From Hamadaea flava (GTDB lineage: Bacteria > Actinomycetota > Actinomycetes > Mycobacteriales > Micromonosporaceae), in assembly GCF_024172085.1 (NCBI RefSeq), contig NZ_JAMZDZ010000001.1, positions 3,472,001 through 3,536,000 of the forward strand: a stretch of 64,000 bases of DNA. Reading direction: 5' to 3'. Each line of letters starts with the position of its first letter. The stretch's first letter is position 1. The notes beneath the pieces were generated by a model that was not told the DNA's origin, searched no databases, and saw only the letters and a list, made by a program, of their open reading frames with translations. Below, piece after piece: positions 9,224-17,886 of the stretch. The translations under genes and the position numbers were made by a program.

Positions 9224-9229
9224 TACAAT
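9224..9229 (+). promoter_or_regulatory. Candidate -10 element for sigA
   Basis: TACAAT, close to the housekeeping -10 consensus, lies 155 bp upstream of the sigA start in the suhB-sigA intergenic region. No good -35 at 16-18 bp is visible, so this is only a candidate. Confidence 0.35.
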
Positions 9230-9383
9230 TCACGCCTGCTGCCCTCCGCCGCCGGGCCGACACCCTCGCGGCGAGCCGGTGGCTCTCAATCCCGATACAC
9301 CCGGCCGTTCCGACGGCGCGCCCGTGGGCCGGCCGGAGGGCGCCACATGCTGAAGCCCACTCGCTGATGACGGAAGGTCGTTC

Positions 9384-11072
9384 GTGACAGAAGCCCGCCA
9401 GATCGGCGCCGACGTACGCTCGCTCACCGACGCTCTCCTCGCCCAGGCCGCCGAGGCCGGTGGCCAGTTGACGCAGGCTGAGATCGCGCGTTCCGTCGAA
9501 GCCGCCGAGGTGACCCCGACTCAGGCCAAGAAGCTGTTGCGCGCCCTCTTCGAGGCGGGCGTGACAGTGGTGGCCGACGGGCGGACCGCCAAGGCTCCCG
9601 CGAAGAAGGTCGCGGCCGCGCGTTCGGCGACCCCGGCCTCCAAAGCGACCACGGCCAAGGCGACGCCCGCCAAACCCGCTGAGCGGGCCGCTCCGAAGCC
9701 GGCAGGCAAGACGCCGGCCCAAGGTGGCCCCATCGACGGCGACGCCGCTGAGGCGGCCGTCGAGCCGATAGAGAAGGCTGCCGCCAAGAAGGCCGCGGCC
9801 CCGGCGGCGAAGAAGGCCGCTCCCGCCAAGAAGGCCGTGCCTGCGAAGAAGGCCGCGCCGAAGGCGGAGGGCGACGCTGACGAGCCCGCCAAGAAGGCCG
9901 CCGCGGCGAAGAAGGCCGCACCGGCCAAGAAGGCCGCCGACGGCAAGGCCGAGAAGGCTCCGGGCGAGGAGCCCGACGCCGCGGACCTGGAGGTCGAGGA
10001 CCTCACGGCCGAGATCGAGGACGTCGTGGTCGACGAGCCGGTCGAGATGGCCCAGGCCGCCGCGGCGGACGCGGCCGCCGCCGACGACTTCGACTGGGAC
10101 GCCGAGGAGTCCGAGGCGCTCAAACAGGCCCGCAAGGACGCCGAGCTGACCGCTTCGGCCGACTCCGTCCGGGCGTACCTGAAGCAGATCGGCAAGGTCC
10201 CGCTGCTGAACGCCGAGCAGGAGGTGGAGCTGGCCAAGCGGATCGAGGCCGGGCTCTACGCCGCGGAGCGGCTGCGGGCTGCCGACGAGGGCGAGCTGAC
10301 GCTCACCCGGGACATGCAGCGCGACCTGCTCTGGATCTCGCGTGACGGCGACCGGGCCAAGAACCACCTGCTGGAGGCCAACCTCCGGCTCGTGGTCAGC
10401 CTCGCCAAGCGCTATACGGGCCGGGGGATGGCGTTCCTGGATCTGATCCAGGAGGGCAACCTGGGTCTGATCCGGGCGGTGGAGAAGTTCGACTACACCA
10501 AGGGTTACAAGTTCTCGACGTACGCCACCTGGTGGATCCGGCAGGCGATCACGCGGGCGATGGCCGACCAGGCCCGCACGATCCGTATCCCGGTGCACAT
10601 GGTCGAAGTGATCAACAAGCTCGGCCGCATACAGCGTGAGCTGTTGCAGGACCTGGGTCGCGAGCCCACTCCGGAGGAGCTCGCCAAGGAGATGGACATC
10701 ACCCCGGAGAAGGTGCTGGAGATCCAGCAGTACGCCCGGGAGCCCATCTCGCTCGACCAGACGATCGGCGACGAGGGCGACAGCCAGCTCGGCGACTTCA
10801 TCGAGGACTCCGAGGCGGTCGTAGCGGTCGACGCGGTCTCCTTCTCGCTGCTGCAGGACCAGCTCCAGCAGGTGCTGCAGACGCTCTCCGAGCGTGAGGC
10901 GGGTGTCGTACGGCTGCGCTTCGGCCTGACCGACGGCCAGCCTCGGACGCTGGACGAGATCGGCCAGGTCTACGGGGTGACCCGTGAGCGGATCCGGCAG
11001 ATCGAGTCCAAGACCATGTCGAAGCTGCGGCACCCGTCGCGGTCGCAGGTCCTTCGCGACTATCTCGACTAG
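9384..11072 (+). CDS. sigA: Primary RNA polymerase sigma factor (SigA/HrdB)
   Basis: 562-residue group 1 sigma-70. The N-terminal 240 residues are Ala/Lys/Glu-rich with repeated [10 protein letters not shown]-type units, as in HrdB. Region 1.2 follows ([20 protein letters not shown]), then regions 2 and 3 ([40 protein letters not shown]) and region 4.2 ([20 protein letters not shown]). The start is GTG 9384 with GGAAGG at 9372-9377. It is followed by a strong hairpin terminator. A 197-bp tract (10407-10603) is identical in DNA to the second sigma gene at 18353-18549. Confidence 0.97.
   Translation: MTEARQIGADVRSLTDALLAQAAEAGGQLTQAEIARSVEAAEVTPTQAKKLLRALFEAGVTVVADGRTAKAPAKKVAAARSATPASKATTAKATPAKPAERAAPKPAGKTPAQGGPIDGDAAEAAVEPIEKAAAKKAAAPAAKKAAPAKKAVPAKKAAPKAEGDADEPAKKAAAAKKAAPAKKAADGKAEKAPGEEPDAADLEVEDLTAEIEDVVVDEPVEMAQAAAADAAAADDFDWDAEESEALKQARKDAELTASADSVRAYLKQIGKVPLLNAEQEVELAKRIEAGLYAAERLRAADEGELTLTRDMQRDLLWISRDGDRAKNHLLEANLRLVVSLAKRYTGRGMAFLDLIQEGNLGLIRAVEKFDYTKGYKFSTYATWWIRQAITRAMADQARTIRIPVHMVEVINKLGRIQRELLQDLGREPTPEELAKEMDITPEKVLEIQQYAREPISLDQTIGDEGDSQLGDFIEDSEAVVAVDAVSFSLLQDQLQQVLQTLSEREAGVVRLRFGLTDGQPRTLDEIGQVYGVTRERIRQIESKTMSKLRHPSRSQVLRDYLD
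10407..10603. repeat. 197-bp tract identical to the second sigma gene (copy in sigA)
   Basis: The sigA strand from 10407 to 10603 equals the reverse complement of 18353-18549 base for base, including all synonymous positions; outside it the two genes diverge at once. It covers the region 2.2-3.0 coding sequence. Recent gene conversion is the simplest explanation. Confidence 0.93.
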
Positions 11073-11132
11073 GTTCGCCGCCGAAAGCCCGGGCGACCCG
11101 GGCGGATGCCGGGACGGCGTCCCAGATCGCAG

Positions 11133-11161
11133 GAACAGGGCCCCCGAGTGGGGCCCTGTTC
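11133..11161 (+). terminator. sigA terminator hairpin
   Basis: Perfect 12-bp GC-rich stem (11133-11144 with 11150-11161, GAACAGGGCCCC type) and a 5-nt loop, 60 bp after the sigA stop. No U-run follows. Its 3' arm is also the 5' arm of a second hairpin. Confidence 0.8.
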
Positions 11162-11176
11162 GCGTTGAGCGAACAG
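11156..11176 (+). other. Alternative hairpin overlapping the sigA terminator
   Basis: CTGTTCGC (11156-11163) pairs perfectly with GCGAACAG (11169-11176) around GTTGA. Six of its 5' arm bases also form the 3' arm of the terminator stem, so the two structures exclude each other in RNA. Whether this matters is unknown. Confidence 0.5.
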
Positions 11177-11576
11177 TCCCCCGTCGGGGGCCCGAAAACG
11201 GACATTGAGCGCGACGAGGGTCGTTTTCGTGGCATACAGTGGGGCGGAATTGCCGCGGATTTTCCTCCAACACTCCACCGAACGTATCGGTCTGATCACC
11301 GTGCGTACGAACTCAGGGGTGTGACCGGGCCGCTATCGCAAAGTCCGTGTTGACGTGGCACGCTGGGGGAACGGAAGGTTGGGGCACGTGGGGCCCTTCA
11401 TTTGTCCCAACCGAACGGTGTGGTCCGCTCCCGATGTGAGGTGAATCCAAGCTCGGATCGGGAAGCCCGTCCGCGGCACCGACGTTGGAGGGTGAGTGGG
11501 CGCAAGAAACGAACCGTCGGCAAACTCGGCGGAGAACGAACGGACCAGCATCGGTGACGATCAGAGGAGGCCGGGC
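11177..11576. other. Intergenic region between sigA terminators and the DUF7455 gene
   Basis: 400 bp without a supported gene. It holds a short GC-rich CCCCCGTCGGGGG palindrome near 11179-11191 and a TTGACG hexamer near 11349 with no good -10 at the right spacing. The antisense frame here shows no family similarity. It presumably carries the promoter of the downstream small gene. Confidence 0.5.
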
Positions 11577-11813
11577 ATGACAGCGACCCTCACGCCGCCG
11601 CCGGAGACGGCGACAGCTCACGACGCCGATGAGCGCTGCGACCGCTGCAACGCGGCGGGCAAGCTGCGCATCGTGCTCGCCGGCGGGGGCGAATTGGTGT
11701 TCTGCGGGCACCACGCCAACAAGTACGCCGACGACCTGGTGAAGATCACGGTCGACTACACGGTCGAGCCGGACTTCACTTGGCGTGGCAGCGAGCTCAT
11801 TGCGAAGAACTGA
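11577..11813 (+). CDS. Small DUF7455-type protein
   Basis: 78 residues, ATG 11577 behind an AGAGGAGG site (11563-11570). It has a CDRCNAAGKLRIVL segment followed by a LVFCGHHANKY segment, which suggests a Cys/Cys/Cys/His metal site, then a short basic tail. Small proteins of this type sit beside the primary sigma factor gene in many actinobacteria; function unknown. The longer in-frame extension to 11496 is less likely because the Shine-Dalgarno sits at the internal ATG. A strong terminator follows. Confidence 0.8.
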   Translation: MTATLTPPPETATAHDADERCDRCNAAGKLRIVLAGGGELVFCGHHANKYADDLVKITVDYTVEPDFTWRGSELIAKN

Positions 11814-11869
11814 CCCCCAGACGGTGTACTGAACAAGGCATAACACCCCTTCGGTGTGCTAAGACCTCG

Positions 11870-11908
11870 AAACCCCGTCGTGCCGGGTGTGCGGCACGGC
11901 GGGGTTTT
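11870..11908 (+). terminator. Rho-independent terminator after the DUF7455 gene
   Basis: 16-bp stem (11870-11885 with 11892-11907) with one G-T type mismatch, a 6-nt loop and a TTTT run. It is the most canonical intrinsic terminator in the window. Confidence 0.88.
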
Positions 11909-11943
11909 CGCATGTCCGGCCGGACCGCCGATAGCATTCCCCG

Positions 11944-12855
11944 GTGGACTCCAGTGAAGCCCTGCTCATCGCCGATCTGGCCGGTGTGACGGTCTTCGCG
12001 GTCTCCGGCGCCTCCGCGGGCGTCTACAAGCACCTCGACGCGTTCGGCGTGGTCTTCGTGGGGTTCGTCGCCGCCCTCGGCGGTGGGATCTTCCGGGACC
12101 TGGTGATCGACACCGTCCCGCCGCTGGCCTTCTCCGACTGGCGCTACTCCGCCACCGCCGTCGTGGCGGCGCTCGCGACCTTCTGGCTGCATCCGCACCT
12201 GGGCAAGATCGTGCGGACGATCCTGACGCTCGACGCCGCGGGGCTCGCCCTGTTCACCGTCACGGGCACGTTGAAGGCGCTGAACGATCCCACCCCCGTC
12301 CCGGCGGTCGGCGCGTGCTTCATCGGGATGCTCACCGGCATCGGCGGCGGCTTGGCCCGCGACCTGCTCACCGGCGAGATCCCCCTGGTTCTCCGGCGTG
12401 AGATCTACGCCGTCGCGTCGCTCGCCGGCGCGGCCGTCGTCGCGACGCTCAACTGGTTCCACGAGGACAAGATCCTCCCGCTGTTCCTGGCCGGGCTGCT
12501 GATCTTCGTGATCCGGATGATCTCGGTCAAGCGCCAGTGGTCCGCGCCCACCGCCCGCCCGGTCGTGGCCGGTCCCACCGGCTGGCCGAGTACGCCGCTG
12601 CGCCGGCCCCGCGTCGGCTCCAGGCCGGCCGGCAAGAATCGGTCCTGGTCTGCCGACGCGGAGCAGTCGTGGTCGGCCGGCGTCGACCAGTCCTGGCCGT
12701 CCGGCGAGGGGCAGTCCGGCGCGACGGGATCGGGCTGGCCCGCCGACACCCGCCGGCCCGGCGACACGCGGGGCGGACCGGAGCCGGGCCGGTCGGGCCG
12801 GGGCTCCGAAAAGGACAGCGAGCCAGGCCAGGGACCTGACGCACCCACCCGGTAA
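11944..12855 (+). CDS. TRIC-type cation channel family protein (UPF0126)
   Basis: 303 residues. The first 200 form two homologous three-helix halves with a glycine-rich kink in each: GGGIFRDLVIDTVPPLAF in the first and GGGLARDLLTGEIPLVLRRE in the second, the hallmark of TRIC channels (trimeric K+-permeable channels). GTG start at 11944. The 100-residue hydrophilic C-terminal tail carries repeated SWSA/SWPS units, is Pro/Gly/Ser-rich and appears lineage-specific. The helicase gene follows almost immediately. Ion selectivity is inferred from family members only. Confidence 0.87.
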   Translation: MDSSEALLIADLAGVTVFAVSGASAGVYKHLDAFGVVFVGFVAALGGGIFRDLVIDTVPPLAFSDWRYSATAVVAALATFWLHPHLGKIVRTILTLDAAGLALFTVTGTLKALNDPTPVPAVGACFIGMLTGIGGGLARDLLTGEIPLVLRREIYAVASLAGAAVVATLNWFHEDKILPLFLAGLLIFVIRMISVKRQWSAPTARPVVAGPTGWPSTPLRRPRVGSRPAGKNRSWSADAEQSWSAGVDQSWPSGEGQSGATGSGWPADTRRPGDTRGGPEPGRSGRGSEKDSEPGQGPDAPTR

Positions 12856-12864
12856 AGTTTGGCG

Positions 12865-14616
12865 GTGCCACTCGACATCGCTCGCCTGAACCCTGATCCG
12901 GACACCTTTCCCGCCCTACGGGCCTGGCAGCGCAAAGCTCTCGTCGAGTACCTCCGGCGGCGGTCGGCCGACTTCCTCGCGGTCGCGACGCCAGGTGCGG
13001 GAAAGACCACATTCGCGCTACGCATCGCGGCCGAACTCCTCGCCGACGGCACCGTCGAGCGGGTCACCGTGGTCGCCCCCACCGAGCACCTCAAGACCCA
13101 GTGGTCGCAGGCGGCCGCGCGGGTCGGCATCCAGCTCGACTCGGCGTTCCGCAACGCCGACGGGCACGCCTCCCGCGACTTCCATGGTGTGGTCGTGACC
13201 TACGCGCAGGTCGGCATGGCCCCGATGGTCCACCGCCGGATGACCATGACGAAGCAGACGCTGGTGATCCTCGACGAGATCCACCACGCCGGTGACTCCC
13301 GCAGCTGGGGCGACGGCGTACTGCAGGCCTTCGAGCCGGCCGAGCGGCGGCTGATGCTGACGGGCACCCCGTTCCGGTCCGACGACAATCCGATCCCGTT
13401 CGTGGAATACGTCCGCGACGGCGCGGACGGGTTGCCTCGCAGCCGGGCCGACTCCACCTACGGGTACGCCGACGCGCTGACCGACGGCGTCGTCCGCCCC
13501 GTCATCTTCCTGGCGTACTCGGGGGAGACTCGCTGGCGGACGAGTGCCGGCGACGAGCTCGCCGTCCGTCTCGGCGAACCGATGACACAGGACGTGATCG
13601 CGCAGGCCTGGCGGACCGCGCTGGACCCCGGCGGCGACTGGATGCCGCAGGTGCTGCGCGCCGCGGACGCCCGTCTTCAGGTCAAGCGGGCCGGTGGCAT
13701 GCCCGACGCCGGCGGCCTCGTCATCGCCTCCGACCAGCAGACCGCTCGGGCGTACGCGAAACTGCTGGAACGGATCACCGGCGAGAAGGCCGTCGTCGTG
13801 CTTTCCGACGACGCCGGCTCCTCGAAGCGGATCGCGGACTTCGCCGCCGGTCAGGAGCGGTGGCTCGTCGCCGTCCGGATGGTCTCCGAGGGCGTCGACA
13901 TCCCCCGGCTCGCCGTCGGGGTGTACGCCACCAGCGCCTCCACGCCGTTGTACTTCGCCCAGGCGATCGGCCGGTTCGTCCGGGCCCGGCAGCAGGGCGA
14001 GACCGCCAGCGTCTTCCTCCCCAGCGTCCCGCATCTGCTCGGACTGGCCTCCGAGATGGAGATGCAGCGCGACCACGTGCTCGGGGCCAAGAACAAGCGT
14101 GAGGGGTTCGACGACGAGCTGCTCGAACGGGCGCAGCAGAGCGAGGACGCCAGCGGTGAGCTGACGAAGAAGATCGAGGCGTTGTCCGCCACCGCCGAGC
14201 TGGATCAGGTGATCTTCGACGGGGCGACGTTCGGCCTCCCGGCCCAGGCCGGTACGCCGGAGGAGGAGGAGTTCTTGGGGCTCCCCGGTCTCCTCACGCC
14301 GGACCAGGTCGCTGCGCTGTTGCACAAGCGGCAGGCGGAGCAGGTGGCGGCCGCGCGACGGCGGTCGAACGCGGCGGCCACGGCCGCGGTGGCGGGCGGC
14401 GTACCGGCGCAGCCCCGGGACATGTCTGCCGCCGAGCGCCGCCTGCACCTGCGGCGGCAGCTGAACGCGTTGGTGGCGGCGCATCACCACCGGACGAACC
14501 TGCCGCACGGCAAGATCCACGCCGAGTTGCGGCGGCTCTGCGGCGGGCCGCCCAGTGCGCAGGCGACGATCGAACAGCTTGAGGAACGGATCGCCACTAT
14601 CCAGACGATGGCCTGA
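12865..14616 (+). CDS. DEAD/DEAH-box (SF2) helicase
   Basis: 583-residue ATP-dependent nucleic-acid motor. Walker A is in ATPGAGKTT (about residues 41-49), motif II is DEIH in VILDEIHHAGD, motif III is LTGTPF, and motif VI is QAIGRFVRAR. The C-terminal 150 residues are Ala/Arg-rich and may form a nucleic-acid-binding extension. Start: GTG 12865, with an in-frame TTG at 12859 also possible; both lie within 10 bp of the TRIC stop. The family is widespread in actinobacteria, resembles XPB/RadD-type enzymes, and probably acts in DNA repair, though that is inference. Confidence 0.88.
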   Translation: MPLDIARLNPDPDTFPALRAWQRKALVEYLRRRSADFLAVATPGAGKTTFALRIAAELLADGTVERVTVVAPTEHLKTQWSQAAARVGIQLDSAFRNADGHASRDFHGVVVTYAQVGMAPMVHRRMTMTKQTLVILDEIHHAGDSRSWGDGVLQAFEPAERRLMLTGTPFRSDDNPIPFVEYVRDGADGLPRSRADSTYGYADALTDGVVRPVIFLAYSGETRWRTSAGDELAVRLGEPMTQDVIAQAWRTALDPGGDWMPQVLRAADARLQVKRAGGMPDAGGLVIASDQQTARAYAKLLERITGEKAVVVLSDDAGSSKRIADFAAGQERWLVAVRMVSEGVDIPRLAVGVYATSASTPLYFAQAIGRFVRARQQGETASVFLPSVPHLLGLASEMEMQRDHVLGAKNKREGFDDELLERAQQSEDASGELTKKIEALSATAELDQVIFDGATFGLPAQAGTPEEEEFLGLPGLLTPDQVAALLHKRQAEQVAAARRRSNAAATAAVAGGVPAQPRDMSAAERRLHLRRQLNALVAAHHHRTNLPHGKIHAELRRLCGGPPSAQATIEQLEERIATIQTMA

Positions 14617-14635
14617 GAACCGGACCTGAAACGAG

Positions 14636-14660
14636 GAAGCCCCGCTCACGCGGGGCTTTC
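14636..14660. terminator. Bidirectional terminator between helicase and DUF3039 gene
   Basis: 10-bp stem GAAGCCCCGC (14636-14645) with its complement from 14650 and a TCAC loop, ending in CTTTC. It lies between convergent genes. Confidence 0.8.
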
Positions 14661-14674
14661 ACAGGAAAGGTCTG

Positions 14675-14920
14675 TCACTCCTCAAGCGACTCGTAGATCT
14701 CCTTGCACTCCGGGCAGACCGGGAAGCGGCTCGGGTCCCGAGACGGAACCCACACCTTCCCGCACAGGGCTCTGATCGGGGTGCCCTCGATCAGGGCAGC
14801 CATGATCTTGTCCTTCGGCGCATAGTGCGAGAAGCGCTCGTGGTCGCCCTCTTCGACGAGGCGATGATCAGTGTCGGTGCGCTCTTCGATGAGCGTGCCG
14901 GTCTCAGGGGTCGTACTCAC
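14675..14920 (-). CDS. DUF3039 protein
   Basis: 81 residues. Conserved features are the HYAPKDKIMAALIEGTP segment, a central RALCGKVWVPSRDP and a VCPECKEIY motif, giving a probable three-cysteine plus histidine metal site. GTG start at 14920. Function unknown. Found across actinobacteria near the sigA/sigB genes, consistent with its place here. Confidence 0.87.
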   Translation of the reverse strand: MSTTPETGTLIEERTDTDHRLVEEGDHERFSHYAPKDKIMAALIEGTPIRALCGKVWVPSRDPSRFPVCPECKEIYESLEE

Positions 14921-15010
14921 CCGTCAAGTCTCTCAGAGTCTGGGCCAGTCGGCGAGTGGGATAGCCGGGAGCTGCGGCGGAGTGTCCGACCGGCCCGCTA
15001 GGTTGGTGTC

Positions 15011-15919
15011 GTGAGCATCAGGTTGAGTGAGGAAGTGGCGGCCGCCGTCGAGGACGGTTCGCCGGTGGTGGCGCTGGAAAGCACGATCGTCTCGCACGGG
15101 TTGCCCCGACCGGACAATCTTCGCATCGCCCGCGAAATCGAAGAAACCGTCCGAAAGAATGGCGCTATCCCGGCGACCATCGGCATGGTCGAGGGCGACC
15201 TGGTCGTCGGCCTGTCCGACGACGAGCTGACCCGCCTCGCGACCCGCGACGACGTGGTCAAACTCTCCGTCCGCGACCTCGCCACCGCAGCGGCCAAGAA
15301 GGCCGACGGGGCGACCACCGTGGCCAGTACCTCCGCCATCGCCGCAGCGGTCGGCATCGGCGTCTTCGCCACCGGCGGGCTGGGCGGCGTCCACCGGGAG
15401 GCCAACCAGACCTTCGACGAGTCCGCCGACCTGATCACGCTGGCCCAGACGCCGATCGCGGTGGTCTGCGCGGGCGTGAAGTCGATCCTCGACGTCGGCG
15501 CCACCCTGGAGCGCCTGGAGACGCTCGGCGTCGGCGTCCTCGGCTACCGCACCAGCCGCTTCCCCGGCTTCTTCATCACCGACTCGGGCTTCGACCTGGG
15601 CTGGTCGGTCGAGAGCCCGGAAGAGATCGCCTCGGTGATGAAGGCGCAGAACGACCAGGGCCTACACGAGGCCGGCCTGATCGTGGCCAACCCGCTGCCG
15701 GTGGACGAGCAGCTCGACCCGGACCTGCACGACCGGACGCTGGCCGACGGGCTGCGCCTGGTCGCCGAGCGCAAGATCACCGGCAAGGACGTGACGCCCG
15801 CCCTGCTCGCCCACTTCCACTCCGCCACCGAGGGCAAGAGCCTGGAGGTCAACGTGCGGATCATCCTGCACAACGCGGCCCTCGCGGCACAGATCGCGGC
15901 TGCCGCCAGCCGGATGTGA
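15011..15919 (+). CDS. psuG: Pseudouridine-5'-phosphate glycosidase
   Basis: Splits pseudouridine 5'-phosphate into uracil and ribose 5-phosphate. 302 residues, the usual length; ALESTIVSHGLPRPDNL near the N terminus, TVASTSAIAAAVGIGVFATGGLGGVHR in the middle (family nucleotide-binding loop) and the KSILDVGATLERLE segment are diagnostic. GTG start 15011. The stop overlaps the GTG of the downstream sugar kinase by 4 bp (GTGA), so the two form a coupled pseudouridine-salvage pair. Confidence 0.93.
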   Translation: MSIRLSEEVAAAVEDGSPVVALESTIVSHGLPRPDNLRIAREIEETVRKNGAIPATIGMVEGDLVVGLSDDELTRLATRDDVVKLSVRDLATAAAKKADGATTVASTSAIAAAVGIGVFATGGLGGVHREANQTFDESADLITLAQTPIAVVCAGVKSILDVGATLERLETLGVGVLGYRTSRFPGFFITDSGFDLGWSVESPEEIASVMKAQNDQGLHEAGLIVANPLPVDEQLDPDLHDRTLADGLRLVAERKITGKDVTPALLAHFHSATEGKSLEVNVRIILHNAALAAQIAAAASRM

Positions 15920-16833
15920 CGCACGTGACCACCATCTGCTGCGTCGGCGACATCATCACCGACGTGCTCGCCGCCCTCCTGGCTCCGCTCGCCCCGGACT
16001 CGGACACCCCCGCGCACATCCAGGTCGCCGGGGGCGGCCAGGCAGCGAACACCGCGTCCTGGCTGGCGGCGTCCGGGGCCGACGTCGTCCTCGTCGGCGC
16101 GGTCGGCGACGACCAGGCCGGTCGCGAGCGCGTCGCCGAACTCACCGAGGCCGGCGTCCGCGTGGCCGCCCAGGTCTGCCACGGGTCGGCCACCGGCGCC
16201 ATCGTCGTCCTCTCGACGCTGCACGGCCGGAGCATGATCACCGACCGGGGGGCCAATCTGCTGCTCACGCCGGAATCGGTGGACGTCGGGCTGAGCGACG
16301 CCGGCCGACTGCACCTCTCGGCGTACACGTTGCTTGATCCAGGCTCACGACGCGCGGGGCGGCACGCCCTCGAGCAGGCCATGGCCCGCGGCATTCCGGT
16401 GAGCGTCGACGCGGCCTCCGCGCACCCGCTCGAGCAAGTGGGCGCGGAGCTTTTCTTCTCATGGGTACGCGGGACGCAGGTCCTGCTCGCGAACAGTGAT
16501 GAAGCACTTGTCCTGGCTGGTGAAGGTACCCCCGAAGAGCAGGCGCGTCGGCTCGCCGACGCCGTCGGCGGATCCGCGGTCGTCAAGCTTGGCGCGGGCG
16601 GCGCGGTCTGGGCGCTGCCGGACGGCGAGCTGCTCACGGCGCCCGCGACGGCAGTGCCCGCCCTAGACACCACCGGAGCCGGCGACGCCTTCGCCGCCGG
16701 CCTCATCGGGGCGCTGGCCGCCGGCGCATCGCCCGACAAGGCGCTCAGCGCGGCCACCGCGCTCGGCTCCCAAGCGGTCACGACGCTGGGCGCCAGGCCA
16801 CCCGTGCCCGTTCACTCAGAAGTGGGACGATGA
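15916..16833 (+). CDS. PfkB-family carbohydrate kinase, probable pseudouridine kinase
   Basis: 305-residue ribokinase-fold enzyme. The N-terminal GGGQAANTASWLAASGADVVLVG region and the C-terminal DTTGAGDAFAAGL catalytic loop (anion hole and base Asp) are intact. Coupling to psuG by a GTGA overlap suggests it phosphorylates pseudouridine to feed the glycosidase; PsuK is itself a PfkB kinase. Specificity is inferred from context only, so no symbol is given. Another GTG 9 bp downstream could be the true start. Confidence 0.85.
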   Translation: MTHVTTICCVGDIITDVLAALLAPLAPDSDTPAHIQVAGGGQAANTASWLAASGADVVLVGAVGDDQAGRERVAELTEAGVRVAAQVCHGSATGAIVVLSTLHGRSMITDRGANLLLTPESVDVGLSDAGRLHLSAYTLLDPGSRRAGRHALEQAMARGIPVSVDAASAHPLEQVGAELFFSWVRGTQVLLANSDEALVLAGEGTPEEQARRLADAVGGSAVVKLGAGGAVWALPDGELLTAPATAVPALDTTGAGDAFAAGLIGALAAGASPDKALSAATALGSQAVTTLGARPPVPVHSEVGR

Positions 16834-16837
16834 GGGT

Positions 16838-17179
16838 ATGGCGCGCAACGCCCCCATCCTGATCACCGACGCTGAGCCGAGCCTCGAAAAGCAGCGGCAC
16901 AGTCGGGAGATCCGCTATCTGCTCATGATGTCGCTGCGGGCGGTCTGCCTGATCCTGGGCTCCGTCCTGGCCGTCATGCAGGTTCCGCTGCTGTGGCTGT
17001 GGCTGCTGCTCTGCGGCCTGGGCATGGTCGTCCTGCCGTGGATGGCCGTCCTCATCGCCAACGACCGCCCGGTCAAGGCGGAGCACCGGTGGCGGCACAA
17101 GCCCGCCGCCGCACCGGGCACGTCCACCCACGAACTACCCACCCAGCCGACCGGAAAGACCATCGACGTAGACCCATGA
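16838..17179 (+). CDS. DUF3099 membrane protein
   Basis: 113 residues with two closely spaced transmembrane helices (about 29-45 and 50-72) flanked by a basic RHSREIRYLLMM start and a hydrophilic tail. Matches DUF3099. Function unknown. It starts 4 bp after the kinase stop and its TGA overlaps the ATG of tag, so it belongs to the psuG operon. In mycobacteria the DUF3099 gene also precedes sigB, as I recall. Confidence 0.8.
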   Translation: MARNAPILITDAEPSLEKQRHSREIRYLLMMSLRAVCLILGSVLAVMQVPLLWLWLLLCGLGMVVLPWMAVLIANDRPVKAEHRWRHKPAAAPGTSTHELPTQPTGKTIDVDP

Positions 17180-17751
17180 GCGATCTGATCATCGGGGCCG
17201 ACGGCCTCGCCCGGTGCCCCTGGGGTGCGAGCACACCCGACTACGCGGTCTACCACGACACCGAATGGGGCCGGCGGATCGAAGGCGACGACGCCCTGTT
17301 CGAACGGCTCACCCTGGAAGGGTTCCAGTCCGGCCTGTCCTGGCTGACCATCCTGCGCAAGCGGGAAAACTTCCGGACCGCGTTCGCCGGCTTCTCGATC
17401 CCGGCGGTCGCCGCCTTCGGACCCGACGACGTCGACCGGCTGATGGCCGACACAGGGATCGTCCGCAACCGGGCGAAGATCGAAGCCGCCCTGAACAACG
17501 CCCGAGTCGCCGACACGCTGGACCTCTCCGAGCTGCTGTGGTCGTACGCTCCCCCGCGACGGCCCCGCCCGGCGGCACTGGGCGAGGTCCCAGCGGTCAC
17601 CCCGGAATCCACGGCGATGGCCAAGGCGCTCCGCAAACGCGGATTCCGGTTCTTCGGGCCGACCACGGCGTACGCCCTCATGCAAGCGACCGGGATGGTC
17701 GACGACCACCTCCACGGCTGCCACGTCCCCCAGTTGTCCGCGCGATCATGA
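17176..17751 (+). CDS. tag: DNA-3-methyladenine glycosylase I
   Basis: 191-residue base-excision repair enzyme removing 3-methyladenine. The RCPWG start (C14), YHDTEWG (H27) and C-terminal DHLHGCH supply the Cys/His/His/Cys zinc site of Tag, and LEGFQSGLSWLTIL contains the base-recognition Glu. Start ATG 17176 overlaps the DUF3099 stop (ATGA). The last five codons and the stop lie inside the left arm of the 71-bp inverted repeat, so the repeat forms the protein's C terminus. Confidence 0.93.
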   Translation: MSDLIIGADGLARCPWGASTPDYAVYHDTEWGRRIEGDDALFERLTLEGFQSGLSWLTILRKRENFRTAFAGFSIPAVAAFGPDDVDRLMADTGIVRNRAKIEAALNNARVADTLDLSELLWSYAPPRRPRPAALGEVPAVTPESTAMAKALRKRGFRFFGPTTAYALMQATGMVDDHLHGCHVPQLSARS

Positions 17752-17805
17752 ACTTACGGTCGTGATCAACCGGCGTGTCGTGTCCGTAGCGCCCTGATCA
17801 ACTCC
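17735..17805. repeat. Left arm of 71-bp inverted repeat bracketing sigB-spo0M
   Basis: Matches the reverse complement of 19795-19865 at 68 of 71 positions. It contains two nearby AGCGCCCTGATCAAC direct copies (the second just beyond the arm) and several GATCA cores. It overlaps the 3' end of tag and lies in a convergent intergenic region. Confidence 0.9.
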
Positions 17806-17827
17806 TCAGCGCCCTGATCAACACGAG

Positions 17828-17860
17828 ACGGCGCGCCGGCTGGGTGAGCCGGCGCGCCGT
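17828..17860. terminator. Terminator hairpin between tag and the second sigma gene
   Basis: Perfect 14-bp stem (17828-17841 with 17847-17860) and a GGGTG loop, 26 bp beyond the sigma-factor stop on the minus strand. No U-run. Confidence 0.8.
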
Positions 17861-17886
17861 TGGGGTCGATATGGGGGCGGTGGGGG

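Noticed and set aside
9006-11273. 755-codon minus-strand open frame over sigA
   Set aside because: Antisense of sigA and its Lys/Ala repeats; the Leu/Gly-rich repeats are the mirror of AKKA codons.
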